From Methylomonas koyamae (GTDB lineage Bacteria; Pseudomonadota; Gammaproteobacteria; Methylococcales; Methylomonadaceae): a stretch of 45,746 nucleotides of DNA. The notes below the pieces were generated by a model. That model worked only from the letters and a program-made list of their open reading frames with translations. It made no database searches and was not told the DNA's origin. The stretch covers positions 1-45,746 of the forward strand of contig NZ_LUUK01000023.1 of assembly GCF_001644025.1 (NCBI RefSeq). Direction: 5' to 3'. The translations under genes and the position numbers were made by a program. Below, in pieces: positions 32,891 to 43,419 of this stretch (positions are counted from its first letter, which is position 1; each line of letters starts with the position of its first letter).

Positions 32891-35431
32891 ATGAGAAATA
32901 CAGATAGCCCGGCCATCGGAACCGGCAAAACCCCGCCAGGCCGATCGCGCGGCATCCAGACTTTGTCGCTGTGTTTCAGCCTTGCAGCCCTGGCTCTGCC
33001 GTTGCCCAGCCAAGCCGACAGCACCGCCGTCAACGGCGAAACCCGCGCCTTCAGCATCGCCCCGCAACCGCTGTATGGCGCGCTCAGCGCCCTGGCCGAA
33101 CAATCCGGCGTGCAATTCGTTTACAACTCGGAACTGGTCAAGGGTATCGATTCGCCGGGCGTTAGCGGACTGTATTCATTGGAAGCCGCGTTGACGCGCT
33201 TGCTAAAGGGTTCAGGGATAAGCTACCAATTCAATAATGGCAATACCGTGAAATTGGAAAAAAACGCGGTAGCTGAGCCCCTAACGGCTACGACAATGCC
33301 GGCGGTGACGGTCACAGGCAAATCCGGCTATGCCGACAGCGATCCTTATAATCCGGACTACAACCGCACCAGCGCCAGCGCCGCCACCAAAACCGATGCG
33401 CCGATCATGGAAACCCCGGTATCGATTCAGGTCGTACCCAGAGCGGTAATGAACGATCAAAAAACCACCACCATTAAAGACGCGCTCGAAAACGTCAGCA
33501 GCATACGTCCGCAATCGTCCTTGGGCCTGAGTAATGCCTACATCGTTCGTGGCTTTAGGAACGGGCGGGTTTATCGAAACGGTCTGGTCGCCAACGGCCT
33601 GGGTATTGGCGAGGGGGCTCAATTCGATTCGGCGAATCTGGAACGCGTCGAAGTATTGAAAGGTCCGGCAGCGGTTTTGTTTGGCCGTATCGAGCCTGGC
33701 GGCTTAATTAACCTGGTGACTAAAAAACCTCGCGACGAGGCCTATTACTCGGTGGAGCAACGTTTCGGCGCGTACGATTTTTATAGAACCGAATGGGATG
33801 CCACCGGACCGATAACCGGCGATAAGTCGTTGAGCTACCGTTTTTCGGGTGCTTATCAAAATAACAAATCGTTTCGGGATTTTAATTTCAATGACCGGGT
33901 TCTTGTAAATCCATCCATGACCTGGCGACTCAGCGATGCAACTGAAATGTCCCTTGAGGTCGAAGCCTTGCATGAGAATTACCAGGTTGATAGAGGTTTG
34001 TTCGCTATCGGCAATCGCCCGGCACCGATTCCGGTTAGCCGATCCTTTATCGACCCTAACGATCCGGTCGATACTAACTCCAAGGTAAACCTTGGCTTTA
34101 ATCTAAGCCATGCTTTCAACGATAACTGGAACTTGCGCAATCGGTTCCTGGCTTCGTTTATTTACGATAAAAATATCTCAGTCAAACCCGCCAATGGCTT
34201 TACCGTCGAACAGTTTCTCGATCCGAGCACCGGTAATCGCCGCTATGCGCGAAATATATTTTCCCAAACCTCAGACAACGAAACCTATACGACCAATCTG
34301 GATTTGACCGGAAAATTCAAATTACTGGGCGTAAATCATCAAACCCTGATTGGCGTCGATTATTTGCGCGCAGTCGGAAACTATCAGTTCTACGGTAACT
34401 ATCAGGACCCTGTGCCTGGTTTGGAGATCGACATTTATAATCCCCAATACGGTATCGATCCGAGCTATTACGCCGATGCGCTGACAACACCCTCCGACGG
34501 TGGGGCTAACCATTACCTGTTCCGGGACGACTGGTACGGCGCGTATTTTCAGGACCACATTACCCTGTGGGATAAGGTGCATATCTTGGGTGGTGGTCGC
34601 TACGACTGGGCGAGAACCGGTTTGGGCATAGGTAATTCGGCCAGTACTGCTGACGCCGCTCTGCCTTCGCGCCGGGATGAAGGTTTCAGCCCACGGGTGG
34701 GTCTTCTCTATCAACCCTGGACCTGGGCCAGCATTTACGGTAACTGGACCACTTCTTTCGGTGCCAACAACGACATAACGACCTCCGGCGCTACTATCAA
34801 TCCGGAAATCGGCGAGCAATTCGAAGCCGGGGTTAAAACCGAGTTTTTCGACCAGCGCCTGTCCACGACACTGGCGTATTACCATTTAACCAAAGAAAAC
34901 TTGATGACCCGGGATTTCAACAGCCCCGATCCTTTCGCCAGTGCGGCTATCGGCAAAGCCCGCAGTCAAGGTATTGAGTTGGATATGGCCGGACGGCTGA
35001 CCGATGAGATCAGCATCATCGGCAACTATGCCTTTACCGATGCGCGTATCACCAAAGATTTTTCCGGTCTGCAGGGCCACCGTCTTAACAATGTGCCGGA
35101 GCATTCCGGCAGTTTATGGCTCAAATACGATATTCATCACTACGAACCGTTGAACGGTTTGAGTTTTGGCCTGGGTTTGTTTGCCGCGGGACAACGGCAA
35201 GGTGACAACGATAATACCTTTGTATTACCCGGCTATGCCCGCTTGGATGCCTTTGCCAGCTATACCTATCAGCTTGGCAAATCCCGCTTGATCACCCAAT
35301 TTAATGTCCGCAATCTGCTGGATAAAACCTACTACGAATCCACCGATCCTTTTCAAAACGCCCCGCCGCGAGTTGGGATTTACCCTGGTGCGCCACTGAC
35401 AGCCATGGGTTCGGTACGCTTGGAGTTTTAG
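32891..35431 (+). CDS. TonB-dependent siderophore receptor with N-terminal signalling (STN) domain
   Basis: The 846-residue outer-membrane receptor has a signal peptide (cleavage near Ala42) and a secretin/TonB N-terminal (STN) domain (about 53-110, LSALAEQSGVQFVYN). A plug (about 140-270, with LKGPAAVLFGRIEPGGLINLVTKKP) and a 22-strand-type barrel ending in Leu-Glu-Phe follow. The STN domain signals to the FecR-like protein encoded upstream, so this receptor should induce its own synthesis. It resembles ferric siderophore (FpvA/FhuE-type) receptors; the ligand is unknown. GAGGA precedes the start. From about 33200 to the end the DNA becomes clearly AT-richer than the signal-peptide/STN part, suggesting a mosaic gene. 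Confidence 0.93.
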   Translation: MRNTDSPAIGTGKTPPGRSRGIQTLSLCFSLAALALPLPSQADSTAVNGETRAFSIAPQPLYGALSALAEQSGVQFVYNSELVKGIDSPGVSGLYSLEAALTRLLKGSGISYQFNNGNTVKLEKNAVAEPLTATTMPAVTVTGKSGYADSDPYNPDYNRTSASAATKTDAPIMETPVSIQVVPRAVMNDQKTTTIKDALENVSSIRPQSSLGLSNAYIVRGFRNGRVYRNGLVANGLGIGEGAQFDSANLERVEVLKGPAAVLFGRIEPGGLINLVTKKPRDEAYYSVEQRFGAYDFYRTEWDATGPITGDKSLSYRFSGAYQNNKSFRDFNFNDRVLVNPSMTWRLSDATEMSLEVEALHENYQVDRGLFAIGNRPAPIPVSRSFIDPNDPVDTNSKVNLGFNLSHAFNDNWNLRNRFLASFIYDKNISVKPANGFTVEQFLDPSTGNRRYARNIFSQTSDNETYTTNLDLTGKFKLLGVNHQTLIGVDYLRAVGNYQFYGNYQDPVPGLEIDIYNPQYGIDPSYYADALTTPSDGGANHYLFRDDWYGAYFQDHITLWDKVHILGGGRYDWARTGLGIGNSASTADAALPSRRDEGFSPRVGLLYQPWTWASIYGNWTTSFGANNDITTSGATINPEIGEQFEAGVKTEFFDQRLSTTLAYYHLTKENLMTRDFNSPDPFASAAIGKARSQGIELDMAGRLTDEISIIGNYAFTDARITKDFSGLQGHRLNNVPEHSGSLWLKYDIHHYEPLNGLSFGLGLFAAGQRQGDNDNTFVLPGYARLDAFASYTYQLGKSRLITQFNVRNLLDKTYYESTDPFQNAPPRVGIYPGAPLTAMGSVRLEF

Positions 35432-35641
35432 TCCGTTTTGGCAAGGCATATTCAACAGCTCAATAAGTCGGGATATACCAGATCGACCTCAATGCTGCCA
35501 ATCCACTTAACCCAACCGTGACAGATGTGCCAACAAATATTGATCAAATGCCAATCGACGTGGGGATTTTCTTTACTGAGACGTCCTATTGATGACTAGA
35601 TGCTTTTGCCGTCACGACCAAATTTGTTTTCGACTAAAACC

Positions 35642-36862
35642 ATGGACATCAAAGCCGATAAGTTAGCGACGATACCTCTTCGCCATACTCCAAGCCAACG
35701 CCTGATTCGTTTGAAAGCTCGGCGCCAACGCTGGCTGACTGCCCATCTCTGGTTGGGTTTGACCTTGGGGTTTTTGCTGTCGATTTACGGCATCACCGGC
35801 AGTATTCTGGTGTTTCATGCGGAAATCGACGAATGGTTGCACACCGAGATGTTAACGGTGCAACCACCGGAGCATGCCGAATATCGACCCTTGGCGGAAA
35901 TTTTCGAGGTTGGCCGGCAAGCGATGCCGTCAACCGCGAAGCATACCTTCGCCACTTATCCGCGCAACGCGGAGGCAGCGTTCAAATTGAACTTTGCCTT
36001 TCCAAACGCCGGAGCCGTTGAACGCTGGCTGGTGGCGGTCGACCCTTACACGGCGCGAGTCACCGGCAAACTACTGCAAGGCCGATCCGACAACTGGCAA
36101 CCCAACACCTTTATTGGCCTGATGTTCGAACTACATTACGCTCTGCTGATTCCGTCCGAGGACATCAGTACGGTGATCGTCGGCATCTCGGCAGCACTGC
36201 TGATTATTTCGACCTTGACCGGCCTGATCGTCTGGTGGCCGCTGACCGGCAAATGGCGGCAAGCACTGACGTTTAAACCCGGAGCCGGCAAAGTACGCTT
36301 CAATTACGATCTGCATAAAATCAGCGGCTTTTACACCTTGCTGGTGATGGTGCCGGTGTTATTTTCCGGGATATATATGGTGCTGCCGCATAACGTGGTG
36401 CCAGTGCTGGAGCTGTTTTCGCCGGTAACCTACCGCTATTGGTTTCAATCCGCGGCGCCCAAGCCGGATGCGCCGGCCATCGGCATGGACGAAGCGGTGG
36501 CGATCGCATTGAAACAATACCCAACAGGCCGGCCGCACTGGATTTACGGCGCGCCGAATCCAAACCAGACTTACACGGTTTGCCAGGACGGCGTCGATGC
36601 GCCCGGTAGCCTATTGGAACGCCGCTGCACGGTGATCGACCGTTACAGCGGTAAGATTCTGGATCTGGACGACCCCAGCCTGCCGACCGCTACGGCCGGG
36701 GAAATCTTCACCCATTGGCAATGGCCGCTGCATTCCGGTCAGGCCTTCGGGATGACCGGGCGGATATTGGTGTTTCTCACCGGTTTGGCGTGTCCAACGC
36801 TGTTTGTCACCGGCTTCATCCGCTGGCGGCAAAAGCGACGGCCTAAACGCCACCCGAGTTGA
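35642..36862 (+). CDS. PepSY-domain inner-membrane protein (probable siderophore-iron reductase type)
   Basis: The 406-residue protein has four transmembrane helices (about 37-58, 178-205, 235-255 and 375-395). Two periplasmic regions, including the PepSY parts (about 60-130 and 285-345), lie between them. Motifs WLTAHLWLGLTLGF and YDLHKISGFYTLL carry histidines in helices, typical of PepSY-TM proteins next to TonB receptors. Some relatives are thought to reduce ferric siderophores in the periplasm. It lies 210 bases after the receptor on the same strand. The start is uncertain: ATG at 35642 removes 14 unconserved residues compared with 35600; neither has a strong Shine-Dalgarno. Confidence 0.85.
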   Translation: MDIKADKLATIPLRHTPSQRLIRLKARRQRWLTAHLWLGLTLGFLLSIYGITGSILVFHAEIDEWLHTEMLTVQPPEHAEYRPLAEIFEVGRQAMPSTAKHTFATYPRNAEAAFKLNFAFPNAGAVERWLVAVDPYTARVTGKLLQGRSDNWQPNTFIGLMFELHYALLIPSEDISTVIVGISAALLIISTLTGLIVWWPLTGKWRQALTFKPGAGKVRFNYDLHKISGFYTLLVMVPVLFSGIYMVLPHNVVPVLELFSPVTYRYWFQSAAPKPDAPAIGMDEAVAIALKQYPTGRPHWIYGAPNPNQTYTVCQDGVDAPGSLLERRCTVIDRYSGKILDLDDPSLPTATAGEIFTHWQWPLHSGQAFGMTGRILVFLTGLACPTLFVTGFIRWRQKRRPKRHPS

Positions 36863-36880
36863 TTCCCGACACAACGGGAA
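36863..36880 (+). terminator. Hairpin directly after the PepSY gene
   Basis: TTCCCG (36863-36868) and CGGGAA (36875-36880) pair perfectly around 6 nt, immediately after the stop codon. It lacks a following T-run, so it may be a weak or Rho-assisted terminator of the iron-uptake transcript. Confidence 0.4.
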
Positions 36881-36998
36881 GTGCCCTCCTCGACGTCCTC
36901 ATTGCTTCGCCGCCGTCAAACTTGGCTAAACTTATGATCTCCGGTCCAGCCAAGCGGGCCAAGCTCTCATTTTTTCCGTTCAGCCAAGGACAGACGGC

Positions 36999-38612
36999 AT
37001 GCGCATCTCGCAAAAACTCATCTTCGCGTTCGTCGCGGTATTCCTATTAACCGCCGTGGTCGGCGGTATCGGCATGGTCGGGCTGAATCGTATTGCCGAC
37101 ACGCTGGAACATACTCACCATGTTTTGTTGCCGCAGATCCGCCACACCGAGGCGATGAAGTCGGCGCTGATCGACTACCGCAACCGGGAAACCCAGCTGC
37201 TGCTGACCCGCTCCGCCGACGAGATTGCCGAAACGCTAAACCGGATGAACAAAAATTCGGCCGACTTGCAAAGTCACGAACAAGCCTTGCTACCGCTGCT
37301 GACCGGCGCCGACGAAATCGCCCGCCACCGGCTCTACCGGGATAAATTGCAAGCCTATCTGCAAAGCCACCAGCAATTCGAAGCCTTGATCAAAGCAGGC
37401 GAATACGAGTCGGCGCTGAGTTATTTTCGCGGCGCCGGCCGCTCCGCGTTTCGCGAGTTGCTGCCGACGATAGACGTCTTGGTCGAAGCCAGTCTAGCCA
37501 ATGCCGACAAGGCCGAGCAAGACGCCAATACGCTGACCGAGTCCAGCCAAACGCTGACCGTCGCCGTCACGTTGGCCGTGTTGCTGACCGCCATCGGCTT
37601 GAACGCCTGGTTGTTCAAAGCCATCGTGCCTCGGCTCAGACATATCGATACGACGACGACGGCAATCGCCGAGCGCCTGGATTTTTCGTTGCGAGCCAAC
37701 GTCGACAAGCACGACGAAATCGGCGAAACCGCCGACGCGGTGAATCGGGTCGCCGCCGCGATACAAGCGGCGCTACGCGATCTGCTGAACGGTATCGCCG
37801 ACAACGCCAGCAATGCCGAACGGCTGCTGACGACCGCCGATCTGGCCTCGCAAAGCTCGGAACGCCAGTCGGAAGCCGCCGCCAGCATGGCCGCGACGGT
37901 CGAGGAGTTGACGGTTAGCATCAATCAAGTGGCGGAGAACGCCGCTCGCGCTTTCGACCTGGCCCACCAGTCCGGCGATGCCGCCCGCAGCGGCGGCGCT
38001 GTCATTGCCGATTCGATCCGGCAGATGCGGGAAATCGCCACACGCATCGAACAGACTTCGATGTCGGTCCAACATCTGGGCGCCGCCTCCGAGGAAATTT
38101 CCGGAATTATTCGAGTCATCCGCGACGTCGCCGAACAAACCAATTTGCTGGCGTTGAATGCCGCGATCGAGGCGGCGCGAGCCGGCGAACAAGGCCGCGG
38201 TTTCGCGGTGGTGGCCGACGAAGTTCGTAAGCTGGCCGAGCGTACCGCGGTGGCAACCCGCGACATCGGCGTCAAAATCACCGCCATTCAAGCCGGCGTC
38301 AAGGATGCCGCGGCCCGAATGACCGAAGCGGTCGAGTTAGTGGAAACCGGCGTCGCCGTCGCCGACGGCGCGGGAAATTCGGTGAAATTGATCACCGAAC
38401 GCACCCAAGATAGCGAAGCCGAAGCCAATGCGATTTCCAGGGCGATCCGCGAGCAGGGTGAAGCCAGCCAGCAAATCGCGGTGCATGTCGAGCAGATCGC
38501 CCGAATGAGCGACGAAAACAGCGACGTGGCCGAACAAACCGCCAAGCTGCCGCGTAATCTGGCCGGCATCGCCACCGCGATGCGCCAGACCGCGCAGCGT
38601 TTCAAGATTTAG
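36999..38612 (+). CDS. Methyl-accepting chemotaxis protein
   Basis: The 537-residue chemoreceptor has a transmembrane helix (about 7-29), a helical periplasmic sensor (30-185) and a second helix (about 186-206). HAMP (207-260) and the signalling coiled coil, with tip [21 protein letters not shown], follow. It is single standing: the PepSY gene ends 136 bases upstream and the next gene is convergent. The ligand is unknown. AAGGA lies nine bases before the ATG. It resembles the receptor at 21717-23552 only in general architecture; the sensors differ. Confidence 0.93.
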   Translation: MRISQKLIFAFVAVFLLTAVVGGIGMVGLNRIADTLEHTHHVLLPQIRHTEAMKSALIDYRNRETQLLLTRSADEIAETLNRMNKNSADLQSHEQALLPLLTGADEIARHRLYRDKLQAYLQSHQQFEALIKAGEYESALSYFRGAGRSAFRELLPTIDVLVEASLANADKAEQDANTLTESSQTLTVAVTLAVLLTAIGLNAWLFKAIVPRLRHIDTTTTAIAERLDFSLRANVDKHDEIGETADAVNRVAAAIQAALRDLLNGIADNASNAERLLTTADLASQSSERQSEAAASMAATVEELTVSINQVAENAARAFDLAHQSGDAARSGGAVIADSIRQMREIATRIEQTSMSVQHLGAASEEISGIIRVIRDVAEQTNLLALNAAIEAARAGEQGRGFAVVADEVRKLAERTAVATRDIGVKITAIQAGVKDAAARMTEAVELVETGVAVADGAGNSVKLITERTQDSEAEANAISRAIREQGEASQQIAVHVEQIARMSDENSDVAEQTAKLPRNLAGIATAMRQTAQRFKI

Positions 38613-38777
38613 CCGGGCGACGCACTTGGATAGCGCGAAACGCCAAACCCAAGCGCCTCGTTCCGCGTCCAATCGGGGCGGCATTCGTCGCGACTGACCC
38701 GCCAAGATTTGTCGGCCGAATCCGGTCAGCGGATTACCCGCACCCGCAACCAGTCGGCGCGGGCGCTAGCAAACCCA

Positions 38778-41700
38778 TTACCTGGCTTGCCAGCGCAAAT
38801 CCAACGTAAACGGAAAGTCTTTGTTGATATCCTCCGCCGGCACGTCGAAAGGCGCGACGCTGGGGGTGTGGCCGTGTTGCCAGAAACGGCTGACCCGGCG
38901 CCCCTCGGCTTCGTAGGCGTTGACCGGCAAGGTCTCGTAACTGCGCCCGCCCGGATGGCTGACGTGATAGGTGCAACCGCCGATAGACCGGCCGTTCCAG
39001 GTATCGATCAAGTCGAACACCAGCGGTGCTTGCACCCCTATCGTCGGATGCAGCGCCGACGGTGGATTCCAGGCGCGATAGCGGATACCCGCCACCATCT
39101 CGCTTTGCTTGCCGGTGGCGCGTAGCGGCACCAAGCGACCGTTGCAAGTCAATGCGTAGCGGTCGCCCATCGTGCCGCTCAGCGTGACTTGCAAGCGCTC
39201 GACCGACGAATCGACGTAGCGGGCCGTGCCGGTACTGGTGATTTCCTCGCCCAGCACGTGCCAGGGTTCGATGGCTTGATGCAATTCCAGATGCAAGTCG
39301 CCGACGCGTAGCGTGCCGATGCGCGGGAAACGAAACTCCAAAAACGGCGCAAACCATTCGGCCTTGAACTCGTAGCCGGCGCTTTGCAAATCGCGCACCA
39401 CATCCTGAATGTCGGCCGCCACGAAATGCGGCAACATAAAGCGGTCGTGCAATTGAGTTCCCCAGCGCACCAGCGGCTTTCTATAGGGCTGACGCCAAAA
39501 CCAGGCCACCAGCGTTCTCAGCAGCAGCATCTGCATCAAGCTCATCCGGGCATGCGGCGGCATTTCGAAGGCGCGCAGCTCCAGCAGACCCAAGCGGCCG
39601 GCGTCGGCGCCCGGCGCGTAGAGTTTATCGATACAGAACTCGCTGCGGTGGGTGTTGCCGGTCATATCGACCAGCAGATTGCGCAGCAGGCGATCGACCA
39701 GCCACGGTGCCATCACCTCGCCATCCGGCATTTGCTGGAAGGCGATCTCCAACTCATACAAACTATCGTTGCGGGCCTCGTCAACCCGCGGGGCCTGGCT
39801 GGTCGGGCCGAGGAACAAGCCGGAGAACAAATAGGACAGCGCTGGATGATGTTGCCAATAGGTAATCAAGCTGCGCAGCAAATCCGGCCGACGCAACATC
39901 GGGCTGTCCACCGGCGTGATCCCGCCCAACGTAACGTGGTTGCCGCCGCCGGTGCCGGTGTGGCGGCCGTCCAGCATGAATTTTTCGGTACCGAGACGGG
40001 TCAGCCGGGCCTGTTCGTAAAGCGAAGTGGTGTTGAACACCAGTTCCTTCCAATTGGCGGCCGGATGAATATTGACCTCGATGACACCCGGATCGGGGGT
40101 TACCGGCAAGCGCAACAAGCGCAAATCGTGCGGCGGTTGGTAGCCCTCGATAACGACCGGCATTTTCAGCGCGGCGGCGGCGGCTTCGACCGAGGCAACG
40201 ATATCCAGATAATGCTCGAGCTCCTGGGTCGGCGGCAGGAACACATAGAGCCGGCCCTCGCGAGCTTCAACCGTTAATGCGGTGTGCGGCGTCCAGCCGC
40301 CGGCGTGCGGAGCGCGGTCGTCGGCCGACGCCATTTCGTTCGGGTGCAGCGGATCTTGTTTGACCGTCTTGCTGTAGCGGCGGCTGACTTCGGAATCGAT
40401 GTCGCCGAGCGGCGGCACCGCGTCGTACAAGCTGCGTTCGATCAACGGATCGCGATCGGCCGCCGCCACCCAGGGCAGACTATTCAACGGCAAACGCAGA
40501 CCCATCGCCGAATCGCCAGGCACCAGAAACATGTCGCCACGTCTGAACCGCCAGGGACTGCTGCACCATACACCGGCGCGGTAATCCCAGTATAACGGCA
40601 ACGCGTAACCGGCAGGCGCGCCGAGATCGGCGCTCAACACCTTGACCAAGCGTTGCCGCTCCAGATCGTCCTTCAAATCAGCATGGCTGAAATCGATATT
40701 CTCCGGCAACAATCCTTCGTGCAGCAGGTAGTACAACGGATCTTCGTAACCCGGCAGGATGCAATCGCCGCGCAGACCCAAGCGTTTTGCCAATTCGCGG
40801 ATAAAAGCGTCGGCCTGCTCGCGGCCGTAACCGTAGTCCTTGGTTTCATCGGCGAACAGCGCCGGATTTTTCCAGACCGGCACACCGTCCTTACGCCAGA
40901 AACACGCCATTTGCCAGCGCGGCAACGGTTCGCCCGGATACCATTTGCCCTGGCCGAAATACAACATGCCCCCCGGTGCGAATACCTCGCGCAAACGCCG
41001 GAGCAGTTTGCCGGCCAGCTTGCGCTTCTCGGGACCGTCGGCGGCGGTGTTCCATTCCGGCGCGTCCATGTTGTCGATGGACACGAAGGTCGGTTCGCCG
41101 CCCATCGTCAAGCGGACGTCGCCGAGACTCAATTCGGCATCGACCTTTTCACCGAGCAGATCGATCTCCTCCCATTGCCGGTCGGTATAGGGTTTGGTCA
41201 CGCGCGGGTCTTCGTAGATACGGCTGACCCGGTTGGAAAACTCGAACGACGTTTCCGCCTTGCCGATGAAGCCGCCGCTGACCGGCGCCGCGCTGACATA
41301 GTCGGCAGTACAGGCCAGCGGAATATGGCCCTCGCCGGCGAATAGGCCGGAAGTCGGATCCAGACCGATCCAGCCGGCGCCGGGGATGTACACCTCGGTC
41401 CAGGCGTGCAGATCGGTGAAGTCTTCTTCGGTGCCGGACGGTCCATCCAGCGCCTTGACGTCGGCGGTCAACTGCACCAGATAACCGGACACAAAGCGCG
41501 CCGCCAATCCCATATGCCGCAACACCTGCACCAACAGCCAGCCCGAATCCCGACAAGAACCTACTTTACGCTCCAGGGTTTCCTCGCAGGTCTGCACGCC
41601 GGGTTCCATCCGGATCGAATACGTCACAGCCTTGTGCACGGCTTGATTGATATCGACCAGAAAATCGACGACGCCGCGTTCGCGCCGATCCAAGGTTTTC

Positions 41701-42092
41701 AGAAATTTGCCCAACAACGGACCGTCGTCCTTGACTTCCAGATACGGCGCCAATTCCTTGGCCAATTGTTCGGGATAGCCGAACGGGTATTTTTCGGCGT
41801 ATTCCTCCAGGAAAAAGTCGAACGGATTGATCACCGTCATTTCGGCGATTAGATCGACTTCGATCGAGAATTCGCGAGTTTTTTCCGGGAACACCAGTCT
41901 GGCCAGGTAGTTGCCGAACGGGTCTTGTTGCCAGTTAATGAAGTGCTTGTCCGGCTTGATGGTCAGCGAATAGGCGCTGATCGGCGTCCGCGAATGCGCG
42001 GCCGGCCGCAGCCGCAGTACGTGCGGACTGAGCTGTATCGATTGGTCGTAGCGGTAACAGGTCTTGTGATTGATCGCGACTTTGATGCTCAT
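38778..42092 (-). CDS. Transglutaminase-like protein fused to DUF2126
   Basis: The 1104-residue protein has an N-terminal bacterial transglutaminase-like part (about 5-280) with an intact Cys-His-Asp triad: C180 (VGSCRDSGW), H229 (DLHAWTEVYIPGAGW) and D245 (GLDPTSG). A long DUF2126 part (COG4196 type, about 300-1104) follows. In related gene sets such proteins accompany circularly permuted ATP-grasp and alpha-E proteins and are predicted to process or attach small peptides; no reaction is established to my knowledge. Its ATG overlaps the TGA of the HPPD-like gene by four bases, so translation is coupled. No signal peptide is present, so it is probably cytosolic. Confidence 0.88.
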   Translation of the reverse strand: MSIKVAINHKTCYRYDQSIQLSPHVLRLRPAAHSRTPISAYSLTIKPDKHFINWQQDPFGNYLARLVFPEKTREFSIEVDLIAEMTVINPFDFFLEEYAEKYPFGYPEQLAKELAPYLEVKDDGPLLGKFLKTLDRRERGVVDFLVDINQAVHKAVTYSIRMEPGVQTCEETLERKVGSCRDSGWLLVQVLRHMGLAARFVSGYLVQLTADVKALDGPSGTEEDFTDLHAWTEVYIPGAGWIGLDPTSGLFAGEGHIPLACTADYVSAAPVSGGFIGKAETSFEFSNRVSRIYEDPRVTKPYTDRQWEEIDLLGEKVDAELSLGDVRLTMGGEPTFVSIDNMDAPEWNTAADGPEKRKLAGKLLRRLREVFAPGGMLYFGQGKWYPGEPLPRWQMACFWRKDGVPVWKNPALFADETKDYGYGREQADAFIRELAKRLGLRGDCILPGYEDPLYYLLHEGLLPENIDFSHADLKDDLERQRLVKVLSADLGAPAGYALPLYWDYRAGVWCSSPWRFRRGDMFLVPGDSAMGLRLPLNSLPWVAAADRDPLIERSLYDAVPPLGDIDSEVSRRYSKTVKQDPLHPNEMASADDRAPHAGGWTPHTALTVEAREGRLYVFLPPTQELEHYLDIVASVEAAAAALKMPVVIEGYQPPHDLRLLRLPVTPDPGVIEVNIHPAANWKELVFNTTSLYEQARLTRLGTEKFMLDGRHTGTGGGNHVTLGGITPVDSPMLRRPDLLRSLITYWQHHPALSYLFSGLFLGPTSQAPRVDEARNDSLYELEIAFQQMPDGEVMAPWLVDRLLRNLLVDMTGNTHRSEFCIDKLYAPGADAGRLGLLELRAFEMPPHARMSLMQMLLLRTLVAWFWRQPYRKPLVRWGTQLHDRFMLPHFVAADIQDVVRDLQSAGYEFKAEWFAPFLEFRFPRIGTLRVGDLHLELHQAIEPWHVLGEEITSTGTARYVDSSVERLQVTLSGTMGDRYALTCNGRLVPLRATGKQSEMVAGIRYRAWNPPSALHPTIGVQAPLVFDLIDTWNGRSIGGCTYHVSHPGGRSYETLPVNAYEAEGRRVSRFWQHGHTPSVAPFDVPAEDINKDFPFTLDLRWQAR

Positions 42093-43345
42093 GGAGTTAC
42101 CACTGGGTTGGCGGCTTCGCTTTCCGCTTGCAGCAGCCGCAGATTTTCCTCGACGCCGGCGGCATGGGTCAGCTCGGCGACGTTTTGTTTGGTGAAAAAG
42201 CCGTCGAAATCGCCGAAGCGCTGCACGTATTCGACAATCAGAGACGAGTGTTCCGAGGCGCTGGAAAAAATCTGCTTCAAGCCTTCCTCGCGCGAGCCGA
42301 TCACGTCGAGCAAAAAGTCCTTGCCCTTGGCGCGAATCGCATCGACCACGTAGTCGATGTTGGCCCGGCCGCCGGTATCGCCGTCGGCGACGCCGAGCGC
42401 CACGTGATGTAGGCGCGGCCCGTAATTGCGGACGAAATTTTCGGTCGGCGAAGGCAGACCGACCAAATGATTGACGAAATAGGGTTGATTGGCGGCGGTA
42501 AACACCTTGGCCGGACTAAAACTCTCCTCGGCATAGTGTATGCTTTTGGTGACGTTGGTCGACGAGTTCTGGTTGGCGATATCGTAAGAACCCCAATAGA
42601 AGTAACTAGACAAGGTCAGATACTCCAGGATTGCCACTTCGCGATTCTGGCTGTATACCCGAGTCGCCAGATGGTCGATGGGCTGAATCAGCCGCTCCAG
42701 ACCCAGCTCGGCCTGCATTTCCTTGGCTTCCAGATAGCCGCGATTGACGTCGTCGCGAATGATACTGTTACCTAATGCGTAGACTCGCAGATCTTCGGGC
42801 GGCCGTTCCCAGTAGCCGACAATATTGTGGGTGTATGGCGAGGGCTTGACGATGGCCATGTTGCCGGGCAAACCCAGCTTACGGATCTGGTCCTGGTTAA
42901 AGAAGCGAATCTCCCGCGACTTTTGCTGTTCGACCACCTCGTGCAGGTTGCTGACCCGAAACACTTCGCCCATGTAGCGCGAATTGGGTTTGTGGGCGCC
43001 GATCGGGTAGACCTCGTTCAAGGCCCGAAAAATATCGCCGCGCCCCGCATCGCGCACTTCGCGGACCAGCAGATCCGGCGAATTCATGTCGATACGCAAA
43101 ATATGGGTCCAATGCGATTCAGTTTCCAAGGTCACCAAATAATGGTACGGCGTCATCAGCGCCAGTTCGCTGACATAGGCGGCCGAACAACCCGGCTCGA
43201 CGGTAATCATCATCGCGTCGATTTCGCGGATCATCTCGGTCAGGCCGGTGCGGTCGCGGTTTTCCAACAGTTTGACCAGAAATTCGTCGAACCAGGCGGA
43301 ATTGGCTTTGTCGCCGTGCCTGGGGTGGATCAGTGAATTGATCAT
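42089..43345 (-). CDS. VOC/HPPD-like putative iron dioxygenase in the ATP-grasp/transglutaminase operon
   Basis: The 418-residue protein has a C-terminal half (about 218-400) resembling 4-hydroxyphenylpyruvate dioxygenase. Three residues fit the HPPD iron ligands: H225 (QPIDHLATRV), H314 (RLHHVALGV) and E372 (SLIVEYVQRF). The motif DFDGFFTKQNVAELT also recalls the HPPD C-terminus. The N-terminal half is not recognisable to me. The substrate is unknown. The gene lies between the alpha-E gene (74 bases) and the transglutaminase gene (four-base overlap), so it is part of the operon. AGGAAA precedes the ATG. Alternative: a non-catalytic VOC protein. Confidence 0.7.
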   Translation of the reverse strand: MINSLIHPRHGDKANSAWFDEFLVKLLENRDRTGLTEMIREIDAMMITVEPGCSAAYVSELALMTPYHYLVTLETESHWTHILRIDMNSPDLLVREVRDAGRGDIFRALNEVYPIGAHKPNSRYMGEVFRVSNLHEVVEQQKSREIRFFNQDQIRKLGLPGNMAIVKPSPYTHNIVGYWERPPEDLRVYALGNSIIRDDVNRGYLEAKEMQAELGLERLIQPIDHLATRVYSQNREVAILEYLTLSSYFYWGSYDIANQNSSTNVTKSIHYAEESFSPAKVFTAANQPYFVNHLVGLPSPTENFVRNYGPRLHHVALGVADGDTGGRANIDYVVDAIRAKGKDFLLDVIGSREEGLKQIFSSASEHSSLIVEYVQRFGDFDGFFTKQNVAELTHAAGVEENLRLLQAESEAANPVVTP

Positions 43346-43419
43346 CCAATTTCCTCGTGAGTGTAACTATCCATTAACCGAACCGGTCCTGCCGCTAGGG
43401 ACGTTTTTAGGGGCGTTCT

